Of a DNA stretch of 14,338 nt, positions 6,834 to 13,791 are shown piece after piece. A model generated the notes under the pieces. The model ran no database searches. It worked only from the letters and a program-made list of their open reading frames with translations, and was not told where the DNA came from. Source of the stretch: Bifidobacterium sp. UBA6881 (GTDB lineage: Bacteria > Actinomycetota > Actinomycetes > Actinomycetales > Bifidobacteriaceae); assembly GCA_002451435.1 (NCBI GenBank), contig DKCF01000036.1, positions 5,825 to 20,162 of the forward strand, given 5' to 3'. Both the position numbers and the translations under genes were made by a program. Each line of letters starts with the position of its first letter. Within the stretch, counting starts at the first letter, position 1.

Positions 6834-6900
6834 TGTCGGTCGGTCGGAACCGTAAGGTCCCGGCTGCACGCAGGAACGCATGGCCAGGCAAGAACCGACA
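6834..6900 (+). promoter_or_regulatory. Structured rpsB leader (candidate S2 autoregulatory region)
   Basis: TGTCGGT (6834-6840) and ACCGACA (6894-6900) are reverse complements enclosing 53 nt, just upstream of the AGAGG ribosome binding site (6905-6909). The left arm lies in a run of three GTCG repeats (6835-6846). S2 leaders in other bacteria are autoregulated; a related role here is inference. No named RNA family is recognised. Confidence 0.3.
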
Positions 6901-6919
6901 AGAAAGAGGTAGTAATACC

Positions 6920-7738
6920 ATGGCTCAGATCACTATGAGCGACATGCTGAAGGCAGGTCTGCACTTCGGCCACCAGACCCGTCGTTGGAACCCGAAGATG
7001 AAGCAGTTCATCCTCACCCAGCGCAACGGCATCCACATCATCAACCTGTTCAAGTCGCTCGACATGATCGACAAGGCCTACGACTTCATCAAGGCCACCG
7101 TCGCGCACAACGGCACCGTCCTGTTCGTCGGCACCAAGAAGCAGGCCCAGGAAGCCGTCTCCAACCAGGCCACCCGTGTGAACATGCCGTACGTCTCCGA
7201 GCGTTGGCTCGGCGGTATGCTGACCAACTTCCAGACCGTTTCCAAGCGTGTCGCACGCCTCAAGGAACTCGAGGAGATGGACTTCAACGACGTCCACGGC
7301 TCCGGTCTGACCAAGAAGGAGCTGCTGCTCCTCAAGCGCGAGAAGGACAAGCTCGCCAAGCAGCTGGGCGGTATCCGCAACATGAACCGCACTCCGTCCG
7401 CCATGTTCGTGGTCGACATCAACAAGGAGGCGCTGGCCGTCGAAGAAGCCCACAAGCTGGGCATCCCGGTCGTCGCCATCGTTGACACCAACACCGATCC
7501 GGAATCCGTCGAGTACCCGATTCCGGCCAACGACGACGCCATCCGCGGCATCGAGCTGCTGACCAGCCTGATGGCCGATGCAGTGGCCGACGGCCTGCTG
7601 GAGCGTTCCGGCAAGGCCGCGAAGGCCGAAGGCGAATCCGAGCAGCCGATGGCCGCTTGGGAGAAGGAGCTCCTCACCGAGGGCGCTCCGGCCGCTGACG
7701 CTCCGGCCGCCGCTGAAGGCGAAGCCAAGGCTGAGTGA
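6920..7738 (+). CDS. rpsB: 30S ribosomal protein S2
   Basis: The 272-residue protein belongs to the small ribosomal subunit (head/platform region, needed for S1 binding where S1 exists). Recognisable stretches are the N-terminal MSDMLKAGLHFGHQTRRWNP, FVGTKKQAQE, ERWLGGMLTNFQT, and VVDINKEALAVEEA followed by IPVVAIVDTNTDPE. After about residue 230 the chain becomes an Ala/Glu/Lys-rich tail that varies within the family. I chose ATG 6920: an AGAGG box sits about 10 nt upstream and the S2 N-terminus starts here, while upstream in-frame codons (to 6833) do not fit. Codon use is strongly biased, as expected for a highly expressed gene. tsf follows after a hairpin spacer of 78 nt. Confidence 0.97.
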   Translation: MAQITMSDMLKAGLHFGHQTRRWNPKMKQFILTQRNGIHIINLFKSLDMIDKAYDFIKATVAHNGTVLFVGTKKQAQEAVSNQATRVNMPYVSERWLGGMLTNFQTVSKRVARLKELEEMDFNDVHGSGLTKKELLLLKREKDKLAKQLGGIRNMNRTPSAMFVVDINKEALAVEEAHKLGIPVVAIVDTNTDPESVEYPIPANDDAIRGIELLTSLMADAVADGLLERSGKAAKAEGESEQPMAAWEKELLTEGAPAADAPAAAEGEAKAE

Positions 7739-7749
7739 AACCATGCTCT

Positions 7750-7780
7750 ATGATTGGGAGGTGTTGCACCTCCCAATCAT
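7750..7780 (+). terminator. 14-bp perfect hairpin between rpsB and tsf (attenuator candidate)
   Basis: Arms 7750-7763 and 7767-7780 pair perfectly around a 3-nt TTG loop, 11 nt after the rpsB stop. No U-tract touches it. A T5 run (7796-7800) lies 15 nt downstream. A competing stem, TGCACCT (7765-7771) with AGGTGCA (7782-7788), would end 7 nt before that run. The element may be a partial terminator setting the S2:EF-Ts ratio, or an RNA processing site. Confidence 0.6.
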
Positions 7781-7816
7781 CAGGTGCATCATCGATTTTT
7801 CAGAGGAGACAAACCA

Positions 7817-8692
7817 ATGGCAGCAATCACTGCAGCTCTGATCAAGCAGGTGCGCGAGGAAACCGGCGCCGGCATGATGGACGTTAAGAAGGCCCTGACC
7901 GAGGCCGAGGGTGACGTGGCTCGCGCCAAGGAGATCATCCGCGCCAAAGGCATCCAGGCCGCCGGCAAGCGTGAAGGCCGCAAGGCCCAGGAAGGCACCA
8001 TCGCCTCCAAGGTCGTGGAATCCGCGAACGGCCAGACCGGTTACGCCGTCGAGCTGAACTCGGAGACCGACTTCGTGGCCAAGACCCCGAAGTTCGTGGA
8101 ATTCGCGGACAGCGTCCTCGATGACGCGGTCAAGGCCGAGGCCGGCTCCGCGAAGGAAGTCCTCGCCGCCGCCTCCGGCGACGCCACCGTGAACGAAGCC
8201 GTCGAAGAAGCCGCCGCGCTGTTCGGCGAGCACGTCAAGGTCGGCCAGTTCGCCAAGGTCGAGGGACCGCACGTGGAAGTCTACGCGCACAAGAAGTCCG
8301 TCGAGATGCCGCCGAGCATCGTGGCTCTGATCGCCACCGATGAGGCCGGCGCTTCCGTGGCCCACGAAGCCGCCCTGCAGATTTCCGCAATGAGCGCCAA
8401 GTGGCTGACCCGCGAGGACGTCCCGGCCGACGTGCTGGAATCCGAGCGTCGCGTGGCCACCGAAAAGACCACCGAAGAGCTCAAGAGCAAGGGCAAGCCG
8501 GAAGCCGTGATCGAGAAGATCGCCCCGAAGATCGTGGAAGGCCGTCTGGGCGCTTTCTACAAGGAGACCGTGCTGCTCGAGCAGGCCTACGTCAAGGATC
8601 CGTCCAAGACCGTCGGCGATCTGTTCAAGGAAGTCGGAGGCAAGGCCCTGGCTTTCGCCCGCATCGAAGTCGGCAAGGGCGAAGAGGAGTGA
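7817..8692 (+). CDS. tsf: Elongation factor Ts
   Basis: The nucleotide exchange factor for EF-Tu, about 291 residues. The N-terminal UBA-like domain is clear (LIKQVREETGAGMMDVKKAL, then the helix with EIIRAKG), and the conserved EF-Tu-contact motif NSETDFVAK follows near residue 80. The C-terminal core ends in EVGGKALAFARIEVGKGEEE. ATG 7817 is chosen because GAGGAG (7803-7808) precedes it by 8 nt and it matches the family start; longer in-frame readings begin inside the intergenic hairpin. It is co-transcribed with rpsB, subject to the spacer hairpin, and closed by a strong terminator. Codon use is as biased as in rpsB. Confidence 0.97.
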   Translation: MAAITAALIKQVREETGAGMMDVKKALTEAEGDVARAKEIIRAKGIQAAGKREGRKAQEGTIASKVVESANGQTGYAVELNSETDFVAKTPKFVEFADSVLDDAVKAEAGSAKEVLAAASGDATVNEAVEEAAALFGEHVKVGQFAKVEGPHVEVYAHKKSVEMPPSIVALIATDEAGASVAHEAALQISAMSAKWLTREDVPADVLESERRVATEKTTEELKSKGKPEAVIEKIAPKIVEGRLGAFYKETVLLEQAYVKDPSKTVGDLFKEVGGKALAFARIEVGKGEEE

Positions 8693-8704
8693 ATCCGCTT
8701 CTGA

Positions 8705-8766
8705 GACCATGAGCAGCACATGGTCATGGTCATAGGTGGCCGCCATCGGAAAGATGGCGGCCACCT
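8705..8766 (+). terminator. Tandem hairpins ending the rpsB-tsf operon
   Basis: A 7-bp hairpin (8705-8711 with 8719-8725) is followed by a strong stem, 8734-8747 with 8753-8766 (14 bp, GGAAA loop), then CTTTCC. The second is the likely terminator, 41 nt after the tsf stop. Its T-run is short (TTT). Confidence 0.85.
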
Positions 8767-8811
8767 TTCCATTTGCGCTGGTTCCTGCACGCAGGCTGCG
8801 GGTGTCTGTGT

Positions 8812-8839
8812 TTGCGGATACTCTTAAGAGCGGTAAATT
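8812..8839 (+). promoter_or_regulatory. Candidate pyrH promoter with internal palindrome
   Basis: TTGCGG (8812-8817) and TAAATT (8834-8839) are spaced by 16 nt. Between them lies the perfect 10-bp palindrome CTCTTAAGAG (8821-8830), a plausible operator position. Each box is a partial match only. Some promoter is expected here, because a strong terminator precedes pyrH. Confidence 0.35.
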
Positions 8840-8869
8840 TCGTGAGTTTTCCAGCAAGAAAGGCTTTTC

Positions 8870-9619
8870 ATGACTGGCGAAAACACTGGTGATAATCCGC
8901 GCAGGGTATTGCTCAAACTCTCAGGCGAGGCATTCGGCGGGGGCAAGGTCGGCATCGACACGACCGTCGTCCGCCGAATCGCGGAGGAAATCGTTCCGGC
9001 CGTGCAGCATGGCGTTCAGGTCGCCATCGTGGTCGGTGGAGGCAACTTCTTCCGTGGCGCCGAACTGCAGCAGGCCGGCATCGACCGTTCCCGCGGCGAC
9101 TACATGGGCATGCTCGGCACGGTGATGAACTGCCTCGCATTGCAGGACTTCCTCGAGCAGGAGGGCCAGGCCACGCGAGTGCAGACCGCCATCACCATGG
9201 GCCAGGTCGCCGAGCCCTACATTCCATTGAAGGCCATCCGCCATCTGGAGAAGGGGCGTGTCGTGATTTTCGGAGCCGGTGCCGGCATGCCCTATTTCTC
9301 CACGGATACGGTGTCGATTCAGCGATCTCTCGAGATTCATTGCGATGAGGTGCTGATGGGCAAGAACGGTGTGGACGGCGTGTACACCGCCGACCCCCGC
9401 AAGGACGCCAACGCCAAGCGCTTCGCCACGCTGAGCTACAACCGCGCGCTGGTCGACAATCTTGCCGTCATGGACGCGGCCGCGCTGTCGATGGCAAGGG
9501 ACAACAGGCAGCGCATCCGCGTCTTCGGACTCGAAGGCGCCGGCAACGTGACCCGCGCCCTTCGTGGCGAAGAGCTCGGCACCATGGTTTCCACCGCGGA
9601 ATCCACTCTGGCCGAGTAA
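8870..9619 (+). CDS. pyrH: UMP kinase (uridylate kinase)
   Basis: The 249-residue amino acid kinase-fold enzyme phosphorylates UMP to UDP with ATP, feeding UTP and CTP synthesis. It shows the N-terminal KLSGEAF (Lys16-Phe22), the nucleotide/phosphate loop VVGGGNFFRG (54-63), GDYMGMLGTVMN, and the C-terminal KNGVDGVYTADPRKD segment. This is the bacterial hexameric type, not the eukaryotic UMP/CMP kinase. The ATG has AAAGG (8859-8863) 6 nt upstream. It leads the cluster pyrH-frr-cdsA-rlmN; frr starts 49 nt after its stop. Confidence 0.97.
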   Translation: MTGENTGDNPRRVLLKLSGEAFGGGKVGIDTTVVRRIAEEIVPAVQHGVQVAIVVGGGNFFRGAELQQAGIDRSRGDYMGMLGTVMNCLALQDFLEQEGQATRVQTAITMGQVAEPYIPLKAIRHLEKGRVVIFGAGAGMPYFSTDTVSIQRSLEIHCDEVLMGKNGVDGVYTADPRKDANAKRFATLSYNRALVDNLAVMDAAALSMARDNRQRIRVFGLEGAGNVTRALRGEELGTMVSTAESTLAE

Positions 9620-9668
9620 CGACATTCAACGTCGAATATCGATCAACCAACAATTAAGGAGTACAACA

Positions 9669-10223
9669 ATGGCAACTATCGTCGAACAGGCCAAGGCCCA
9701 GATGGCCAAGTCCGTGGAATCCACCAAGGAGAACTTCTCCGGCATCCGTACGGGCCGTGCGAATCCGGCGTTGCTCAATGGCATCACCGTGGACTACTAT
9801 GGCGCGCCGACACCGCTGAAGGCCGTGGCCACCATCGGTGTGCCGGAACCCCGCACCCTGGCGGTCACCCCGTTTGACGCTTCCCAGGCCAATGCCGTCG
9901 AAAAGGCGCTGCGCGATTCCGATCTGGGCGCCAGCCCCCGTCGTGACGGCAACGTCATCCGACTGACCATGCCGGAACTGACCGAGGAGCGCCGCAAGGA
10001 ATACGTCAAGCTGGCCAAGGGCAAGGCCGAGGACGGCAAGGTCGCGGTGCGCAACATTCGCCGCAAGACGAAGGAATCCATCGACAAGGCCATCAAGGAC
10101 GGCGACATGGGCGAAGACGAGGGCGATCGTCTGCTCAAGGAGCTCGACAAGGTCACCAAGCAGACCACGGATCAGCTTGACACCCTGCTTGAGGCCAAGC
10201 AGAAGGAAATCATGGAGGTCTGA
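9669..10223 (+). CDS. frr: Ribosome recycling factor
   Basis: The 184-residue, two-domain, tRNA-shaped protein releases ribosomes from mRNA after termination together with EF-G. The family hallmarks are GIRTGRANPALLNGITVDYYG near residue 25, the strand with VPEPRTLAVTPFD, NVIRLTMPELTEERRKEYVKLAK, and the C-terminal long helix with VAVRNIRRK. ATG 9669 is set by TAAGGAG (9655-9661) with a 7-nt spacer, the best Shine-Dalgarno in the region. Upstream in-frame starts would lie inside pyrH. cdsA begins 42 nt downstream with no terminator between. Confidence 0.97.
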   Translation: MATIVEQAKAQMAKSVESTKENFSGIRTGRANPALLNGITVDYYGAPTPLKAVATIGVPEPRTLAVTPFDASQANAVEKALRDSDLGASPRRDGNVIRLTMPELTEERRKEYVKLAKGKAEDGKVAVRNIRRKTKESIDKAIKDGDMGEDEGDRLLKELDKVTKQTTDQLDTLLEAKQKEIMEV

Positions 10224-10265
10224 CCTCTGCACCGTAATCGACGCACGGCCACTGGAGAAGAAACG

Positions 10266-11252
10266 ATGGAACATCAGGAATCACGCGAGAAAGAAGCGGA
10301 AGAGGCCATTGAGGCCATCAACAAGAAAACGGGACGCAACATGCCGCAGGCCATCGCCACGGCGGTCGTTCTTGTCGCGATCATTCTCGCGTGCCTGCTG
10401 ATCAGTGTCGATTTGTTCGTCTACCTGGTCGTGCTGTTCATGGTTCTCGCCCTATGGGAGCTGCGCGTCGATTTCGCCACCGCGGGATTGCATATTCCCG
10501 TGGTGGTGCTGTGGGTCTGCTCGGCGGCCACGTTGCTCGCCACCTACTACAGTGAGTGGCACATTGTGGCCATGACCGTATGCGTGCTGGCCTCGTTGGT
10601 TCTGGTGGCTTTCGCGGCAAGCGCCAAAGTGACGTTCGGCAGCCGAATCTCGCTGGCGGTGGCCGACAAGCTTTCGCACACCGATGCCGGCGCGCGCTTG
10701 GAGTCCTCGTTCAACCACGAGCAGGGCGAACACCGGCACAGCCGTTTGAGCCATGTGGCCGTATCGATGTTCACCGTGATGTATATTCCTTTGCTGGCAT
10801 CATGCATCATCATGCCGTTGACATTCAACGACCATCCTGTGGCGCATGCCATCATGCTGGTGTTCATGCCGGCGTTGAGCGATACGGGCGGCCTATTCGC
10901 CGGAGCATGGCTCGGCAAGCACAAACTCAGTCCCCGCATATCGCCGAAGAAATCCTGGGAGGGATTGGCCGGCTCCATCCTGTTCGCCATGATCGGCGCC
11001 TTTGCGGTGATGCTCTGCACATATGACTCCACTGTGTGGGCGCGGCGTTGGTGGGTCCCCATCATCGCCGGCTTCATGATCGGCGTCGCCGGCACATTCG
11101 GCGATCTGTGCGCCTCCATGCTGAAAAGGGACATCGGCATCAAAGACATGGGCCATCTGCTGAAAGGACATGGCGGAGTGATGGATCGCGTCGATTCCAT
11201 TTTGCTCAGCGCGCCATTCGTATGCGTGCTGCTGTGGGCCGCGGGAATGTAG
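10266..11252 (+). CDS. cdsA: Phosphatidate cytidylyltransferase (CDP-diacylglycerol synthase)
   Basis: The 328-residue integral membrane enzyme makes CDP-diacylglycerol from phosphatidate and CTP, the branch point of phospholipid synthesis. The C-terminal CdsA signature is complete: SMLKRDIGIKD...GHGGVMDR from Ser284 to Arg308. Several hydrophobic spans follow an N-terminal cytoplasmic stretch of about 30 residues rich in Glu/Lys (MEHQESREKEAEEAIEAINKK). A hydrophilic loop (LESSFNHEQGEHRHSRLS) breaks the membrane part. The ATG follows GGAG (10254-10257) by 8 nt. It lies in the pyrH-frr-cdsA-rlmN run; rlmN begins 17 nt after the stop, so co-transcription is likely. Confidence 0.95.
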   Translation: MEHQESREKEAEEAIEAINKKTGRNMPQAIATAVVLVAIILACLLISVDLFVYLVVLFMVLALWELRVDFATAGLHIPVVVLWVCSAATLLATYYSEWHIVAMTVCVLASLVLVAFAASAKVTFGSRISLAVADKLSHTDAGARLESSFNHEQGEHRHSRLSHVAVSMFTVMYIPLLASCIIMPLTFNDHPVAHAIMLVFMPALSDTGGLFAGAWLGKHKLSPRISPKKSWEGLAGSILFAMIGAFAVMLCTYDSTVWARRWWVPIIAGFMIGVAGTFGDLCASMLKRDIGIKDMGHLLKGHGGVMDRVDSILLSAPFVCVLLWAAGM

Positions 11253-11269
11253 GGGGAGAGGAAAACACC

Positions 11270-12454
11270 ATGATGGGCGAATCCGCAAAAGCCTCGAAGG
11301 ACATGCCGGAAACCGGAATCACGCCAGGAGGCACCACCGGCGCCTTCCGCGATGTGCTGTCCAAGGACCATGCGCGTCGTGGCAAGCCGCCGCTGCATTT
11401 CGCCGATATGTCCGAGGACGAGCGCATCGAAACGGCGAAGGGACTCGGTCTGCCGAAATTCCGCGTCAAGCAGCTTGCCAATCATTATTACGGCCATTTC
11501 GATGTCAACGCCGAGGAATTCTCCGATTTTCCCGCGGCGAAGCGCGCGCAGGCCGAAGAGTCCTTCTTCCCGAGACTCATCACCGAGGTCACACGGCAGG
11601 TGGCGGATGAGGGTACCACCATAAAAACGCTATGGCGGCTGTTCGACGGCTCATTGATCGAATCCGTGCTGATGCGATACCCGACGCGAACCACATTATG
11701 CATCTCCAGCCAGGTCGGATGCGGCATGGGATGCCCCTTCTGCGCCACCGGCCAGCTGGGATTGACCCGCAACATGTCCGCCGGCGAGATTATCGAACAG
11801 GTCCGTGTCGCGGCCAAGGCCATGCGCGATGGCGAAGTCGCAGGAGGCCCGGGACGCCTCAGCAACATCGTGTTCATGGGCATGGGCGAGCCCATGGGCA
11901 ATTATCGTTCGGTGCTGAGCGCGGTCCGCCAAATCAGCGCCATGCCGCCTGAAGGATTCGGCATCTCCGCGAGAAACATCACGGTATCCACCGTCGGCGT
12001 GGTTCCGGGCATCAGGAAACTCGCCGAGGAAGGAATCCCGGTGCGCCTCGCGGTTTCACTGCATGCGCCAAGCGATGAGCTGCGCGATGAATTGGTGCCG
12101 ATGAACAAGCGCTTCAACACCACGCAGGTTCTTGACGCGGCGCATGACTACTATCTGGCGTCGAAACGCCGCGTCAGCATCGAGTACGCGTTGATGAGGG
12201 GGATCAACGACCAGGCCGAGCATGCGCGGCTGCTCGCCAAGCGACTGAATCATTATGGCGATAATTGGGCGCACGTCAACCCGATTCCGCTCAATCCGAT
12301 CGAAGGTTCGAAATGGACCGCTTCGAAGCCCGAAGACGAAAAGCGGTTCCTCGATATCCTGCACCGGGCGGGCATCACGGCCACATTGCGTGACACCCGT
12401 GGCCAAGATATCGACGGCGCCTGCGGCCAGCTTGCCGCGAAGGAGCGCGACTGA
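11270..12454 (+). CDS. rlmN: Dual-specificity RNA methyltransferase RlmN (23S rRNA A2503 / tRNA A37)
   Basis: The 394-residue radical SAM enzyme methylates C2 of A2503 in 23S rRNA and of A37 in some tRNAs. The Fe-S cluster motif C-x3-C-x2-C is C151GMGCPFC158. The mechanism's two other cysteines are present at family spacing: Cys144 in LCISSQ and Cys385 in DGACGQLA. GMGEPMGNY and the C-terminal HRAGITATLRDTRGQDID agree. I chose ATG 11270, with AGAGG (11257-11261) 8 nt before it; a second ATG at 11273 is equally near, so the start may shift by one codon. The first 40 residues are a variable acidic/basic extension. The enzyme is native, unlike the Cfr resistance relatives, which methylate C8. 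Confidence 0.95.
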   Translation: MMGESAKASKDMPETGITPGGTTGAFRDVLSKDHARRGKPPLHFADMSEDERIETAKGLGLPKFRVKQLANHYYGHFDVNAEEFSDFPAAKRAQAEESFFPRLITEVTRQVADEGTTIKTLWRLFDGSLIESVLMRYPTRTTLCISSQVGCGMGCPFCATGQLGLTRNMSAGEIIEQVRVAAKAMRDGEVAGGPGRLSNIVFMGMGEPMGNYRSVLSAVRQISAMPPEGFGISARNITVSTVGVVPGIRKLAEEGIPVRLAVSLHAPSDELRDELVPMNKRFNTTQVLDAAHDYYLASKRRVSIEYALMRGINDQAEHARLLAKRLNHYGDNWAHVNPIPLNPIEGSKWTASKPEDEKRFLDILHRAGITATLRDTRGQDIDGACGQLAAKERD

Positions 12455-12558
12455 ACGTCCTCCTGTCCGATACTCGGACTTCGAGTGAACATGCATGATG
12501 TTCTCCGGCTACTCTTGCAGACGTCGCACGTCATCCGTTCGCACGAAGGAGAAACAGC
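12455..12558 (+). promoter_or_regulatory. Spacer before hisF with short overlapping hairpins
   Basis: This 104-nt gap contains GTCCGA/TCGGAC (12465-12470, 12474-12479) overlapping ACTCG/CGAGT (12472-12476, 12482-12486), then GACGT/ACGTC (12520-12524, 12528-12532). They are short stems, easily found by chance. No terminator with a U-tract and no good promoter was recognised, so read-through from rlmN into hisF is possible. Confidence 0.3.
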
Positions 12559-13329
12559 ATGTCACTGGCAGTCCGAGTCATTCCATGTCTTGATGTTGAT
12601 GCGGGACGCGTGGTCAAAGGCGTGCATTTCGAGAATCTCCGCGATGCCGGCGATCCCGTCGAACTCGCTGCGGAATACTACCGTCAGGGTGCCGATGAGC
12701 TCACGTTCCTCGATGTGACGGCATCGAGCTCCCACCGGCAGACCATGGTCGATGTGGTCAGCCGCACCGCCGAGCAGATCTTCATTCCGCTGACCGTGGG
12801 CGGCGGCGTACGCACTCCCGAGGACGTCGACTCCCTGTTGCGCTGCGGAGCCGACAAGGTGGGCGTCAACACCGCGGCCATCAACGACCCCACATTGATC
12901 AGCCGCGTCGCGGAACGTTTCGGCAACCAGGTGTTGGTGTTGTCCGTCGACGCCCGTCGCGAACAAGGGGAGCGCCATACGCAATCCGGTTTCGAGGTGA
13001 CGACCATGGGCGGGCGTAAATCCACCGGTATCGACGCCATCTGGTGGGTCAAGCGCGCCCAGGAACTCGGGGCCGGGGAGATTCTGCTGAATTCCATGGA
13101 TGCGGACGGAACCCAGCAGGGATTCGATCTGGAAATGATCAAGGCCGTGCGCAGGGAGGTCAAGATTCCGGTCATAGCGTCCGGCGGAGCGGGAAAGGCA
13201 TCGGATTTCCCCCCGGCGATCGAGGCCGGCGCCGACGCGGTGCTGGCCGCGTCGATTTTCCACTACGGCAAAGTCACCATCAAGGAAGTCAAGGACGCGA
13301 TTCGTTCCGCCGGATATGCCGTGCGGTGA
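12559..13329 (+). CDS. hisF: Imidazole glycerol phosphate synthase, cyclase subunit
   Basis: The 256-residue (beta/alpha)8 enzyme works with HisH to form imidazole glycerol phosphate and AICAR in histidine synthesis. The catalytic aspartates appear as Asp12 in VIPCLDVD and Asp131 in VLSVDAR. Other conserved blocks are VGGGVRTPEDV, LLNSMDADGTQQGFD, and the phosphate-binding VIASGGAGK. The ATG follows GAAGGAG (12545-12551) by 7 nt. It is followed by hisI after 54 nt. hisA and hisH are not in this window; whether they lie elsewhere cannot be seen. Confidence 0.97.
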   Translation: MSLAVRVIPCLDVDAGRVVKGVHFENLRDAGDPVELAAEYYRQGADELTFLDVTASSSHRQTMVDVVSRTAEQIFIPLTVGGGVRTPEDVDSLLRCGADKVGVNTAAINDPTLISRVAERFGNQVLVLSVDARREQGERHTQSGFEVTTMGGRKSTGIDAIWWVKRAQELGAGEILLNSMDADGTQQGFDLEMIKAVRREVKIPVIASGGAGKASDFPPAIEAGADAVLAASIFHYGKVTIKEVKDAIRSAGYAVR

Positions 13330-13383
13330 ATTCGGCGCATCGCCAACAATCACATAACGTAAAGAAACGAACGTAATATCATC

Positions 13384-13791
13384 ATGACCAACGAAACATA
13401 CGACAACAGCACCACTCTTGACCCACGCATCGCGGCGCGTCTCAAACGAGACGGCAAAGGATTGGTGGCTGCCGTCATCCAGCAATTCGACACCAAAGAG
13501 GTGCTGATGGTCGGTTATATGAATGACGAGGCCATCCGACGCACCCTGACCACCGGCCGTGTCACGTTTTGGTCGCGATCAAGGCAGGAATACTGGCGCA
13601 AGGGCGATACGTCGGGCCATGCCCAGTATGTGAAGTCGTTCTCGCTGGACTGCGACGGCGATGCCATTCTCGTCGAGGTGGACCAGGTCGGTGCCGCATG
13701 CCATACCGGCAAGCGCTCGTGCTTCGATGAGGGAGGAACGCTTCCGGTCGTCGTGGGATACCGTACTAAGGAACAGGAGGGTCAACGATGA
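13384..13791 (+). CDS. hisI: Phosphoribosyl-AMP cyclohydrolase
   Basis: The 135-residue zinc enzyme opens the adenine ring of phosphoribosyl-AMP in histidine synthesis. The hallmark segments are VTFWSRSRQEYWRKGDTSG (60-78) and the metal-binding SLDCDGDAILVEVDQVGAACHTGKR... (Asp89, Cys90, Asp91, Asp93, Cys106, Cys113). No HisE-type pyrophosphohydrolase domain is fused, so this is the monofunctional type. The start has almost no Shine-Dalgarno; the best match is AAAGAAACG about 13 nt upstream, unlike its neighbours. TAATAT (13374-13379) lies just before the ATG and could be a -10 element. The stop overlaps the trpE start (ATGA at 13788-13791), suggesting coupled translation. Confidence 0.95.
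   Translation: MTNETYDNSTTLDPRIAARLKRDGKGLVAAVIQQFDTKEVLMVGYMNDEAIRRTLTTGRVTFWSRSRQEYWRKGDTSGHAQYVKSFSLDCDGDAILVEVDQVGAACHTGKRSCFDEGGTLPVVVGYRTKEQEGQR

Noticed and set aside
7748..8857. 369-codon open frame opposite tsf
   Set aside because: It is antisense to the highly biased tsf codons, which generate long complementary open frames; it also spans the terminators.
11270..12454. rlmN as a Cfr-like resistance gene
   Set aside because: The position in a core cluster, and the N- and C-terminal motifs, fit native RlmN.
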